A stretch of 36,655 bases of DNA from CAZYXZ01 sp964651395 (lineage in GTDB: Bacteria > Actinomycetota > Actinomycetes > BP-191). Made by a program: the position numbers and the translations under genes. The notes below the pieces were generated by a model. It was not told the DNA's origin, did no database searches, and saw only the letters and a program-made list of their open reading frames with translations. The stretch is taken from NCBI GenBank assembly GCA_964651395.1, contig CAZYXZ010000027.1:1-36655 (forward strand). The letters run 5' to 3'. Below, piece by piece: positions 1 to 7,778 of the stretch; position 1 is the first letter of the stretch, and the number at the start of each line of letters is the position of its first letter.

Positions 1-357
1 CAGAGCGAGCGCGGTGCACCGCTCCGGGTACGCGGCCGCGAAGGCGCGCGCCGACGGGCCGCCGCCGCTGATGCCGACGATGGCCGCCTTCTCCACCTCG
101 AGCGCGTCGAGCAGCGCGGCGTACGCCGCGGCCTGCTGCTCCGGAGAGCGTCCTGTGGCGAGTGGCGTCCGTCCGTAACCCGGCCGGCTGGGCAGCAGCA
201 CCCGGTGCTCGGCCGACAGGTCGGCGGCCAGTGGGCGGCCCTGCCGCCAGTCGCCTGGCGTGCCATGGATGAGCAGCACGGCCGGACCGTCGCCGGCCTC
301 GGCCATCTCGACCGGGCCGCGCTCGGTGTCCACCAGTCGCGGGATGAGGATGGTCAT
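1..357 (-). CDS. alpha/beta hydrolase, N-terminal part, cut by window edge
   Basis: This gene reads leftward from ATG at 357 and leaves the window after 119 codons. The visible part is the first half of an alpha/beta-hydrolase fold. It has an oxyanion-loop motif HGTPG at residues 31-35, a conserved RPGYG turn around 58-62, and the nucleophile elbow GISGG with the presumed catalytic Ser97. The Asp and His of the triad would lie beyond the edge. The start codon shares the ATGA overlap with the stop of the NagA-like gene, so the two are probably translated together. A role in releasing an acyl or ester group from an amino-sugar derivative is an inference from this neighbour only; the substrate cannot be read from the sequence. 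Confidence 0.85.
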   Translation of the reverse strand, partial: MTILIPRLVDTERGPVEMAEAGDGPAVLLIHGTPGDWRQGRPLAADLSAEHRVLLPSRPGYGRTPLATGRSPEQQAAAYAALLDALEVEKAAIVGISGGGPSARAFAAAYPERCTALAL

Positions 358-1466
358 GTCGCCGCCGAGTGCACCACGTCGCCGCCGACCACGGTGTGGC
401 GCACCGCCAGGTCGGGGCCGAGGACGACCAGGTCGGCGAGCGCGCCGGGCTCGATCACGCCCAGGTCAGGACGACCGAGAACCCGGGCCGGTGTGGTCGA
501 CGCCATCCGGGCGGCCTCCTCGAGCGGGACTCCCCAGCCCACGGCGTTACGCACCGCGTCGGCGAGACGCAGCGCGCTGCCGGCGAGCGTTCCGTCCGGG
601 CGGCGCAGCACCGTGCCGTCGCGGACGAGTTCGGCTTCGGTGGCACATCCGTCGACACCGTCGCTCACGAGGCAGACCGTGTCCGCGCCGCGCGCGCGAT
701 GCAGCAGCCGAACAGCGGCTGGATGGACGTGGACACCATCGGCGATCACTTCGACGCTGGTCAGCCCATCGAGGTCGAGCGCCGCGCCGGCGAGCCCGGG
801 ATCGCGGTGGCTCACCCCGCTCATCGCGTTGAAGCAGTGCGTGACGTGCCGCGCGCCGGCGGCCACCGCACGGACTACCTCGTCGTACGACGCGTCGGAG
901 TGACCGAGCGAGACGACCACGCCGCGCTCCACGAGCAGCCGGACCGCGTCCAGCGCGTGCTCCAGCTCGGGAGCGATCGTGACGAGTCGGACCGGACCCG
1001 CCGCGGCCAGCGACTCGATCTCGGCCAGGTCGACCGGGCGCAGCTGCTCCTTCGGTTGCGCGCCGGCGCGGGCCGGCGACAGCCACGGTCCTTCCAGATG
1101 GACGCCCGCACAGCGCGCGCCACCGTCGGGCTCGGCCACCTTGGTCGCCGCCGTCACCAGGTCGTGCAGCTCGTCGGTCGGCGCGGCGATCGAGGTCGCG
1201 AGGTACGACGTGACGCCACCCGCGGCGAGGGCCGACGCCATGGTGCGCAGCTCGTCGGTTCCGGGCCCGCGCGCCCAGGCGCCGCCGGCGCCGTGGACGT
1301 GCAGGTCGACGAAGCCGGGCAGCACGTCGCAGCCGTGGACGTCCAGCTCGGTGGAGCCGGTCGCCGCGGATTCCCCGAGGTCCGCCACCCGGCCGTCCGC
1401 CACGGTCAGGTCCGCACGAAGCCAGCCGCCGGGCGTGAGCACCCGGCCACCGCGAAGCACCAGCAC
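354..1466 (-). CDS. nagA: N-acetylglucosamine-6-phosphate deacetylase (NagA family)
   Basis: The predicted product is a cytoplasmic amidohydrolase that removes acetate from N-acetylamino-sugar 6-phosphates. With the start at GTG 1466 it has 370 residues, close to the family norm. Visible motifs are DLHVH (His56, His58), HLEGPW with the metal-binding Glu125, GHSDA (His189), THCFNAM (His210), DGVH, and VSDG with the presumed catalytic Asp269. I chose 1466 because GGAAGAGG lies five bases upstream; the same frame is open to an ATG at 1532, but that extension has no homology-like content and would cover the divergent promoter. The gene overlaps the next hydrolase by four bases (ATGA) and is divergent from the ROK kinase gene. 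Family assignment is firm; the exact sugar (GlcNAc or another N-acetylhexosamine) is not. Confidence 0.88.
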   Translation of the reverse strand: MLVLRGGRVLTPGGWLRADLTVADGRVADLGESAATGSTELDVHGCDVLPGFVDLHVHGAGGAWARGPGTDELRTMASALAAGGVTSYLATSIAAPTDELHDLVTAATKVAEPDGGARCAGVHLEGPWLSPARAGAQPKEQLRPVDLAEIESLAAAGPVRLVTIAPELEHALDAVRLLVERGVVVSLGHSDASYDEVVRAVAAGARHVTHCFNAMSGVSHRDPGLAGAALDLDGLTSVEVIADGVHVHPAAVRLLHRARGADTVCLVSDGVDGCATEAELVRDGTVLRRPDGTLAGSALRLADAVRNAVGWGVPLEEAARMASTTPARVLGRPDLGVIEPGALADLVVLGPDLAVRHTVVGGDVVHSAAT

Positions 1467-1494
1467 GGCCACCTCTTCCGACACCACGGCTTGC

Positions 1495-1522
1495 TTGACA
1501 CAGGGGAGGGTATTTGTAAGAC
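1495..1522 (+). promoter_or_regulatory. candidate sigma-70-type promoter of the ROK/SIS operon
   Basis: A perfect TTGACA at 1495-1500 is followed after 16 bases by TAAGAC at 1517-1522, about 30 bases before the ATG at 1554. This is also the only AT-rich patch in the neighbourhood. The -35 is a full match to the consensus; the -10 is partial. It would drive the rightward kinase-hydrolase-PHP-SIS run. Confidence 0.5.
1510..1522. promoter_or_regulatory. candidate operator dyad GTnTTnnnAAnAC
   Basis: The 13-base sequence GTATTTGTAAGAC is an imperfect palindrome (GT-N-TT-N3-AA-N-AC). It overlaps the proposed -10 box and lies between the divergent nagA-like and ROK genes. Position and symmetry fit a repressor site controlling both directions. 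It does not match the DasR consensus as I recall it. No regulator gene is seen in the window. Confidence 0.3.
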
Positions 1523-1553
1523 TTCCCTGCATATTACCGAGAAAGCGAGCCCC

Positions 1554-2333
1554 ATGTCACTGCCCAGCCTGCCCGAGCCGCGTCATGAGCTCGGTGACGG
1601 CTCCGCCGGCGCGCCGCACGGGGCGGTCGCCTGCGTCGAGATCGGCGGCGGCGGCGTGCAGACGGTCATCCTCGGCGACGGCGAGCCGATCTACCGCGAG
1701 GGCGCCCGCCCGCCCGCGGACCTGCCCTTGCTGATCGCCGTACCGGGCCTCCTCGACGGGCACATCGTCGTCGCCGCGTCGAACCTCGGCTGGTACCACG
1801 CGGACCCGGTCGAGATGCTCGGCCTGTCCGGTCCGGCCGCCCTCGTCCGCGGCGACGCGGAGGCGGCCGCTCTCGGCGAAGCCGCGCTGCGCGGTGGCGA
1901 CGCGCTCAACGGCCTGGTGTACGTCGGCCTCGGCACCGGCGTCGGCGGCGCCGTGGTCCTCGACGGCCGGGTCGCGGCCGACAACCTCTTCGGCCACATG
2001 CCCGGCTTCGGCGACGTGGAGTGCTCGTGCGGCCAGACCGGCTGCCTCGAGACCGTCGCCGCCGGCTGGGCGCTGCCCTACCCGGTGCTGTCGGAGACCG
2101 TGTCGGACATCGCTCGTGCCGTCGCCCGCGCCGTCACGGCAGAGCCGTTGGCGACACCCGGGCTCGTGGTGCTCGCCGGCGGTCTGGTACGGCGGCATCC
2201 GGAGCTCGTGACGCAGGTCGCCGCCGAGCTGCCGGACCGCGTCATCGAACCGAGCGCCGCACCGGCACAGGCGAAGTCCGCGGCACCCTGGGGCCTCGCG
2301 CACGCGTTCGCCGCGGCCGACGCGGCCGCATGA
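1554..2333 (+). CDS. ROK-family sugar kinase, compact form
   Basis: The product has 259 residues, short for ROK kinases (usually near 300). It keeps a GLGTGVGG phosphate-binding loop (about 125-132), the presumed catalytic Asp101 in GDAEAAALGE, His148 in LFGHM, and a CxCGxxGCxE zinc motif (Cys157, Cys159, Cys164, Glu166). The N-terminal DIGGT-type loop is altered to EIGGG (29-33), and the segment between the zinc motif and the C-terminal VLAGG loop is shortened by some tens of residues. Likely role: ATP-dependent phosphorylation of an amino sugar (NagK/GlcNAc-kinase-like), feeding the divergent deacetylase and the downstream SIS enzyme. It overlaps the next gene by ATGA at 2330-2333. Whether the compact, altered form is an active kinase is uncertain. 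Confidence 0.82.
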   Translation: MSLPSLPEPRHELGDGSAGAPHGAVACVEIGGGGVQTVILGDGEPIYREGARPPADLPLLIAVPGLLDGHIVVAASNLGWYHADPVEMLGLSGPAALVRGDAEAAALGEAALRGGDALNGLVYVGLGTGVGGAVVLDGRVAADNLFGHMPGFGDVECSCGQTGCLETVAAGWALPYPVLSETVSDIARAVARAVTAEPLATPGLVVLAGGLVRRHPELVTQVAAELPDRVIEPSAAPAQAKSAAPWGLAHAFAAADAAA

Positions 2334-3139
2334 GGGCACGCGTCGAACCCGACGTCGAGCTCGAGTACGAGGTCCTCGGCGACGGTCCCGAACTGGTCTG
2401 GCTGCACGGGTTGTCCGGCAGCCTCGAGGACGGCCGCCCGCTCGCCGAGCGCCTGGCCGGCAGCTACCGCGTGCTGTGGTACTCGACCCGCGGCCACGGC
2501 CGCTCGTCGGCGCTGACCGACCGCACCCGTTACGGCTACGGCCGCATCGCCGCCGACCTGCACGCCATGCTCGACCACGTCGGCTTCGAGCGCCCGTTGC
2601 TGGCCGGCGGCTCCCACGGCGCCAACACGATCCTTCGGCACGAGGCCGACCACCCCGGCCGGGCGCGCGGACTGCTGCTCATCGCGCCCGGTGGCAACGC
2701 GCTGGCCCGGCCGGCGCCGCTGCAGTTCGCCCTGCTGCGCTACCAGCTGTGGCGCGCGACGCGACGGGGCATGGACGGGCTGATCGAGCTCTGCACCGGC
2801 GCTCCTGCCGACAGCCCGCTCGCCGATCCCCATCTGGTCGCCGCGATGCGGACCCATGACTTCGCGTCGATCCGCGTGGCGATGCGCCACATCGCCGACC
2901 AGCGGGCCGTCGACCCCGCGGCGCTCCCCGCCTTCAGCGTGCCGACCCACGTCGTGGCCTGGCCCGGCGACCCGGTCATCCACCCGATCGGGGTGGCGCG
3001 CGAGATCGCTGACCTGGTGCCGCACGCGACCTTCCAGCCGATCGCGCGCAACGCCGGGCTGAGCGCGGCACAGGTAGCCGACCTCGCGACCGAGGTGATC
3101 CGTGCGTGGGCGGACGACGTGCTGGTACGCACGTCCTGA
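2330..3139 (+). CDS. alpha/beta hydrolase, canonical His not apparent
   Basis: The product has 269 residues and an alpha/beta-hydrolase layout: HGLSG oxyanion loop (26-30), STRGHGRS strand/turn (52-59), nucleophile elbow GGSHG with Ser95, and an acidic residue at the usual place (WPGDP, Asp214). At the position where the family has a GH motif near the C-terminus the protein reads RNAGL (240-244), so the usual catalytic histidine is not there. The start ATG overlaps the ROK stop, and 22 bases separate its end from the PHP gene. It may be an esterase with a relocated histidine, or a member that has lost hydrolase activity. The operon suggests work on a sugar conjugate, but nothing in the sequence names the substrate. 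Confidence 0.8.
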   Translation: MRARVEPDVELEYEVLGDGPELVWLHGLSGSLEDGRPLAERLAGSYRVLWYSTRGHGRSSALTDRTRYGYGRIAADLHAMLDHVGFERPLLAGGSHGANTILRHEADHPGRARGLLLIAPGGNALARPAPLQFALLRYQLWRATRRGMDGLIELCTGAPADSPLADPHLVAAMRTHDFASIRVAMRHIADQRAVDPAALPAFSVPTHVVAWPGDPVIHPIGVAREIADLVPHATFQPIARNAGLSAAQVADLATEVIRAWADDVLVRTS

Positions 3140-3161
3140 ACCAACGAGACTCGGAGCCTCG

Positions 3162-5516
3162 ATGAGACTCACCCGCCTCCGCCCCTGGCTACTGATGGCC
3201 GCGCTGGTCGCAGCCGTCAGCGCTCCGCTGCCGTCGCTCGGCGCCTCGCGCGTCGCAGCGCCCCCGCCCTCGCTGGCGCCGGCCGGCTACACCGCGCTGG
3301 TCGGACCGATGCACGAGCACAGCGGCTACTCCGACGGCTATCCCGGATCCACGCCCGGGAGCTACTACTCCTCGGCCAAGGCCTTGGGCAACGACTTCCT
3401 GGTCAGCGGCGAGCACTCCGACAACCTCGCCCTTCCGGTCGTCGCGAGCGAAGAGTGCCTGACCCCGCAGGCCCCCGCGTGCGTCGGTGGGGATCCCGAC
3501 CTGGCCAAGTCCCTGCAGAAGTGGTCGGCGATGGCCGCCTACGCCGACGAGGCGACGGTCGGGGGCTTCGTCGGCGCGCGCGGCTTCGAGTGGACCAGCG
3601 ACCGCTTCGGCCACATCAACGTCTACTTCTCGAAGAACTACACCAACGCGAAGGTCGACTCCGGGTACGCGAGCATGGCGCCCTTCTACGCGTGGCTCAC
3701 GCGCCGCGCGGAGCTCGGTGGGGGCGCCGACGGCGTCGCGACCTTCAACCACCCCGGTGCCAAGAAGCTGCAGGGCGTCGGCGACTCGGACCCCGGCGTC
3801 AACTGGGACGACTTCGCGTATGTGCCGGCGGCGGACGACCAGATGGTCGGCCTCGAGGTCTACAACGACGACGAGGAGGTCGGCTCGAAGGGCTCGGCGG
3901 TCGGCTACTACGTGCACGCGCTCGACCAGGGCTGGCACCTCGGTGCGGTCGGCGCGGAGGACCTGGGACACCGGCCTGCGGACGACTGGGGCGGGCCGGG
4001 CTGGGCGAAGACGGTGCTGCTCACCACCGAGCGCTCCACCGCCGCGATGCGCGAAGCGATGCGGGCGCGACGCTTCTACGCCGTCCGCCGGCCGGACACG
4101 CGTCTCGCCTTCACCGTCGACGGTGCGCTCATGGGCAGCCGCCTGGCCCGCCCCGCGGGACGACGGCTCGCGATCTCCGCGCAGGCAGTCCGGACGGGTC
4201 GCTCGCGGCTCGTCCTCGAGGTGGTCACGAGCGGCGGCAAGGTGGTCGCGACCGGTGCCGACCGGATCCGCGCCGCGGTGCCGGCGGACCCGGCGCAGAA
4301 GTACTACTTCCTCCGCGTGCGCGACGGCAAGGAGGTCATCGGCTACAGCAGCCCGATCTGGGTCGGCGCCGCGCTGGCCGGCCGGAGCGGCGAGTGGATG
4401 GCCGGCGACCTGCACGTCCACACGTGCTACTCCCACGACGCGTACTGCCCGCCCGACGACTACAACACGGCGCCCGAAGAGTTCTACACGCTCGGCGGCG
4501 ACCCGCAGGAGCGGTTCCTCGAAGCCTCCCTGCGCGGGCTCGACTACCTCGCGCTGACCGACCACCACAGCGACGACCATCCGGCCGACAGCGGCTTCAA
4601 GTCCACGCAGGACCCGGGGTTCGGGACCTCCGGCGTGGTCGGCGTGGCCGGCTACGAGAACTCCATCGGCGGCCACGCGCAGATGCTCGGCGCGCGACGC
4701 GTCTACCCCGCCGGCGACAAGAAGGCCGGGGCGATCAACGCCATGGCCCGCGCTCTGCGACGCGACGGCGGCGTCTTCCAGGCCAACCACCCAGCGGACG
4801 GGCTGACCAGGCCGCTGACATCGTGCAGCGACCTGTCCGGCATGCACTGGTCCTACGGCCTGACCGTGCCGGTCGACACGGTCGAGGTGTGGAACACGAC
4901 GAACCTCGCGCAGCCGCCGATGCCGGTCGGCATCTCCAACGCCGACTCGGTGTTCTTCTGGGAATGCTGGCTCTCGCGCGGCCAGCACGTCGCCGCGACC
5001 GGCGGCAGCGACTCGCACTGGCTGACCCTGGCTCCGGTGCAGGGCGTCGGCAACCCGACCACCTGGGTCTTCGCGAGCGAGCGCAGCCAGCGGGGCGTCG
5101 TCGGCGGCATCCGGGACGACCGCACGTCGATCTCGATCCTGCCCCCGGGCGAAGGGGGCGCGCTGCTGCTGCTGGAGGCCGATGCCGACCGCGACGGCGT
5201 CTACGAGTCGATGATCGGTGACACCGTGCCGCGAGGCGTGCCGATGCGGGTGCGCGCCACGGGGCTCCTCGGTGCCGGCTTCGTCGAGGTGCGGGCCAAC
5301 GGCGCGACGCTGCTGACCGGCGAGCCGCTGCTGCCCGGCTCGGCGGTGGAGTTCACGGCTCCCGCAGCGGCCGGCTGGGTCCGCGCCGAGCTGTACGCCG
5401 AGGATGCCCGTGAGCAGCGCCGCGCCGCGTGCGAGCCGCTGATCGGCGACCAGACGACGTACTGCCGCAATCGGGTCGGGCTGCTGGGGCTCACCTCCGC
5501 CATCTACCTCCGATGA
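3162..5516 (+). CDS. secreted tandem-PHP metallohydrolase (CehA/McbA-like)
   Basis: The product has 784 residues. Residues 1 to about 29 form a signal peptide (basic start, hydrophobic core, ALG-AS-type end), so it acts outside the membrane. There are two sets of PHP-fold metal motifs. The first is HEHSGYSDG (His51, His53), then GEHSD and FNHPG. The second is DLHVHTCYS (His418, His420), TDHHSD (Asp467-His469), NHPAD (Asn542, His543) and GGSDSHW (Asp617, His619). The second set is more complete. The family contains metal-dependent phosphoesterases and the carbaryl hydrolases CehA/McbA, so ester or phosphodiester cleavage is likely, but the substrate is unknown. The start has GGAG about seven bases upstream. 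The stop overlaps the SIS gene start (ATGA), tying it to the amino-sugar operon. Confidence 0.82.
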   Translation: MRLTRLRPWLLMAALVAAVSAPLPSLGASRVAAPPPSLAPAGYTALVGPMHEHSGYSDGYPGSTPGSYYSSAKALGNDFLVSGEHSDNLALPVVASEECLTPQAPACVGGDPDLAKSLQKWSAMAAYADEATVGGFVGARGFEWTSDRFGHINVYFSKNYTNAKVDSGYASMAPFYAWLTRRAELGGGADGVATFNHPGAKKLQGVGDSDPGVNWDDFAYVPAADDQMVGLEVYNDDEEVGSKGSAVGYYVHALDQGWHLGAVGAEDLGHRPADDWGGPGWAKTVLLTTERSTAAMREAMRARRFYAVRRPDTRLAFTVDGALMGSRLARPAGRRLAISAQAVRTGRSRLVLEVVTSGGKVVATGADRIRAAVPADPAQKYYFLRVRDGKEVIGYSSPIWVGAALAGRSGEWMAGDLHVHTCYSHDAYCPPDDYNTAPEEFYTLGGDPQERFLEASLRGLDYLALTDHHSDDHPADSGFKSTQDPGFGTSGVVGVAGYENSIGGHAQMLGARRVYPAGDKKAGAINAMARALRRDGGVFQANHPADGLTRPLTSCSDLSGMHWSYGLTVPVDTVEVWNTTNLAQPPMPVGISNADSVFFWECWLSRGQHVAATGGSDSHWLTLAPVQGVGNPTTWVFASERSQRGVVGGIRDDRTSISILPPGEGGALLLLEADADRDGVYESMIGDTVPRGVPMRVRATGLLGAGFVEVRANGATLLTGEPLLPGSAVEFTAPAAAGWVRAELYAEDAREQRRAACEPLIGDQTTYCRNRVGLLGLTSAIYLR

Positions 5517-6481
5517 CGACCGGGGTCGTGCTGGGCCGCCGTACCGAGGAGGACATCGGCGCGCAGCCGGCGTGCCTCGCGACCACCCTCGACACGAACG
5601 ACGCCGCCTTGCACGCGGCGCGCTCCCTGCTGTCCGGGCGGTCGCTGGTGCGACTGGCCGGCATCGGGTCGAGCCGGCATGCGGCGGGAGTCGGCGCGGC
5701 CGCGCTCGAGCTGCTGGCCGGCCTGCCGACGTCGGTCGTCGCCGCCCCCGGAGCGGCCGTGCCGTCGCCCGTCCTGCGCGACGACCACGCGCTCGTCGTC
5801 CTCTCGCAGTCCGGCGAGACGCCAGCCCTCCTCGACCTGGTGGGCGCCGCACGCGCGGTCGGTGCGCCGGTGATCGCCGTCACGAACTCCAGCGGGTCTG
5901 CCCTGTCGCGCCTGGCTGACGTCGCGCTCGACTGCGCGGCCGGGGCGGAGCAGGTCGTGGCCGCGACGAAGTCGGTCACCGCACAGGTGCTGCTGCTGCG
6001 CGGTCTCGCCGCGCCGGTCGGCCACCCGGACCTGACCGCTCTCGTCCAGGCGGTGACCGAGCTCGTCGAGGGGCAGCTGGAGCGCTTCGTCGTCGGCGCG
6101 CCCCCGGAGCACGTCGTCGCGAGCGGGCTCGGCGCGGAGTGGGTCGCCGCCGAGGTCGCGCTGAAGTTCGCGGAGACCGCGGGCCGCCTGCTCTCGGCCG
6201 AGCCGGTCGTCGAGCACTTGCACGGTCCGGCCGCCGTGCCCGCCGCGATCCTGGCCCTCGTCGACCCGGCCGACCCCAACACCGCCTCGCTCGCCGGCGC
6301 CGTCGTCCGGGTCGGGCCGGATCCGTCGTACGAGGTGCCCACGCGGCATGTCGTCGACCCCGCGCTCGCGGCCATCGTGGCCCTCGTCGCCGGTCAGTGC
6401 GCCGCGCTCGCATGGTCGCGCCGACTAGGCGCGGACGCCGATGCGCCGCGTGGCTTGGCCAAGGTGACGCACAGCAGATGA
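5513..6481 (+). CDS. double-SIS aldose-ketose isomerase/deaminase (GlmS C-half/NagB-II-like)
   Basis: The product has 322 residues, the size of the isomerase half of glucosamine-6-phosphate synthase without the glutaminase domain. Hallmarks are GIGSSRHA (50-57), SQSGET (98-103), TNSSGS (124-129), ATKSVTAQ (151-158), LKFAET with Glu221 at the position of the GlmS catalytic glutamate, EHLHGP with His237 at the ring-opening histidine position, and a tail PRGLAK with Lys317 matching the GlmS Schiff-base lysine. With no glutamine domain and with NagA and ROK neighbours, deamination of glucosamine-6-phosphate to fructose-6-phosphate (NagB-II/GlmD-like) is the best guess; isomerisation or deglycation (FrlB/AgaS-like) is possible. 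Both gene ends overlap neighbours by ATGA. Confidence 0.85.
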   Translation: MTTGVVLGRRTEEDIGAQPACLATTLDTNDAALHAARSLLSGRSLVRLAGIGSSRHAAGVGAAALELLAGLPTSVVAAPGAAVPSPVLRDDHALVVLSQSGETPALLDLVGAARAVGAPVIAVTNSSGSALSRLADVALDCAAGAEQVVAATKSVTAQVLLLRGLAAPVGHPDLTALVQAVTELVEGQLERFVVGAPPEHVVASGLGAEWVAAEVALKFAETAGRLLSAEPVVEHLHGPAAVPAAILALVDPADPNTASLAGAVVRVGPDPSYEVPTRHVVDPALAAIVALVAGQCAALAWSRRLGADADAPRGLAKVTHSR

Positions 6482-6533
6482 CCGGCCTGCTCCTGCCGTC
6501 GGAGTCGCTGCGCGGCCTGCTCCGTCTCGTCGT
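6478..6533 (+). CDS. start of an unidentified gene, cut by assembly gap
   Basis: An ATG overlaps the SIS gene stop (ATGA), and the frame stays open for 19 codons (beginning MTGLLLPSES) until the run of N. The junction is of the same kind as the three operon junctions before it, so a real gene is likely. Too little is left to identify it, and its end may or may not lie in the missing sequence. Confidence 0.5.
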
Positions 6534-6633
6534 NNNNNNNNNNNNNNNNNNNNNNNNNNNNNNNNNNNNNNNNNNNNNNNNNNNNNNNNNNNNNNNNNNN
6601 NNNNNNNNNNNNNNNNNNNNNNNNNNNNNNNNN
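6534..6633. other. assembly gap, 100 N
   Basis: Exactly 100 N, the usual placeholder for a scaffold join of unknown length. It interrupts the amino-sugar operon between the SIS gene and the ADP-ribosylglycohydrolase-like gene, so one or more genes may be missing here. Confidence 0.99.
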
Positions 6634-6655
6634 CGTTGCCGACCGCACGGACGTC

Positions 6656-7738
6656 GTGCATGACTCGGCGCTCACCGGCCGGATCGAGACCGCGTGGTAC
6701 GCGCGCGTCGCCGGCTGCGTGCTCGGCAAGCCGTTCGAGATCGATCCAACTCTTGACGAGCTGCGTGCCGTGCTCGAGCCGGCCGGCGAGTGGCCGATCA
6801 GCGACTACGTCACCGAGGAGTGCAACGCACGCCTGCGACAGCAGCAGCCGCAGTGGCCGGACTGCGTGCGCGAGCGGTTGTCCTTCGTGCCCGAGGACGA
6901 CGACCTCAACTACACGATCCTCGCCATGCGGCTGCTGGAGCAGTACGGCGCGGACTTCACGCATGAGGACATGCGCAAGGAATGGTTCCTGAACCTGGCG
7001 ATAGGCGTGACGTTCGGACCGGAGCGCACGCAGCTGCTCTCGCACGGTCTGCGCAGCCTGTACTACCTGTCCGGCGTCGACGTCGACCCGAGCATGTGGA
7101 CGACGGTGCTCAACCCGCAGGACGAGCACTGCGGCGCGCTGATCCGCGCGGACGCCTACGGCTACGCGTGCCCCGGCCGCCCGGGACTGGCTGCGACGCT
7201 CGCGCACCGCGACGCGACCCTGACACACCGGCGTACCGGCGTGTACGGCGCGATGTGGGTCGCCGCCGCGGTCGCCACGGCGCTCGTCGCCGACGACTGG
7301 CGCACGGTGGCCGAGACGGCGGCGCAGTTCGTGCCCCGGCGCAGCCGCTTCGCGCGGATCGTCGACGACTCGCTGGCGCAGGTCGTCGCGGCGAGCGACT
7401 GGCTCGACGGCTACGCCCGCATCCACGGCAAGTACGGCGAGTACACGCACTGCCGCGTCTATCAGGAGGTCGGCACGCTGCTGAACACGCTGCGGTTCGC
7501 CACCGACGTCGGCCACGGCATCGGGCTGCAGGTCTCGCAGGGCAACGACACCGACAGCTTCGGCGCGACCGCCGGGTCCCTGCTCGGCGCTCTGCACGGG
7601 CCGGCCGGCCTGGACCGGAGGTGGATCGAGCCGTTCCGGGACGAGATGCACATCGCCCTCGCCCTGTTCCATGAGTCGTCTTTGTCCCGGATCGCGGCGC
7701 GCATGAGCCGGCTCCCGGCCACGGTCCCCGCGGTCTGA
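6656..7738 (+). CDS. ADP-ribosylglycohydrolase (DraG)-family protein
   Basis: The product has at least 360 residues from GTG 6656. The frame is also open back to the gap at 6635, so the start is not certain, but the N-terminal family region (GRIETAW, GCVLGKPFE, about 8-28) is already inside. Family features are an acidic metal-site stretch EDDD (80-83), a GVYGAMW helix, and the C-terminal metal motif GNDTDSFGATAG (Asp298, Thr299, Asp300), the counterpart of the GDTD motif. The founders remove ADP-ribose from proteins with two Mg ions. In a sugar operon such a protein may instead cleave another N- or O-glycosidic ribose- or hexose-like bond. It is probably the last gene of the rightward operon, since 133 bases without a gene follow. 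Confidence 0.82.
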   Translation: MHDSALTGRIETAWYARVAGCVLGKPFEIDPTLDELRAVLEPAGEWPISDYVTEECNARLRQQQPQWPDCVRERLSFVPEDDDLNYTILAMRLLEQYGADFTHEDMRKEWFLNLAIGVTFGPERTQLLSHGLRSLYYLSGVDVDPSMWTTVLNPQDEHCGALIRADAYGYACPGRPGLAATLAHRDATLTHRRTGVYGAMWVAAAVATALVADDWRTVAETAAQFVPRRSRFARIVDDSLAQVVAASDWLDGYARIHGKYGEYTHCRVYQEVGTLLNTLRFATDVGHGIGLQVSQGNDTDSFGATAGSLLGALHGPAGLDRRWIEPFRDEMHIALALFHESSLSRIAARMSRLPATVPAV

Positions 7739-7765
7739 GCGGACGTCGAGACCTGCCGGTTCGTC

Positions 7766-7778
7766 CGGGGCCGCCCCG
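7766..7778 (+). terminator. weak hairpin after the amino-sugar operon
   Basis: CGGGG-ccg-CCCCG forms a five-pair GC stem 28 bases after the operon's last stop. No T tract follows. Outer repeats GGTTCG (7758-7763) and CGAACC (7788-7793) could lengthen the structure. The rest of 7739-7871 holds only the ribosome-binding site of the receiver gene and a GTGACGTCAC palindrome (7835-7844). Confidence 0.2.

Noticed and set aside
1467..1532. Longer NagA start at ATG 1532
   Set aside because: The extra 22 residues do not resemble the family, cover the divergent promoter region and lack a ribosome-binding site, while GTG 1466 has a strong one.
3189..5852. Very long open frame on the minus strand opposite the PHP and SIS genes
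   Set aside because: It is an Arg/Ala/Val-rich mirror of high-GC codons with no motif; the plus-strand genes have signal peptide, metal and SIS motifs.
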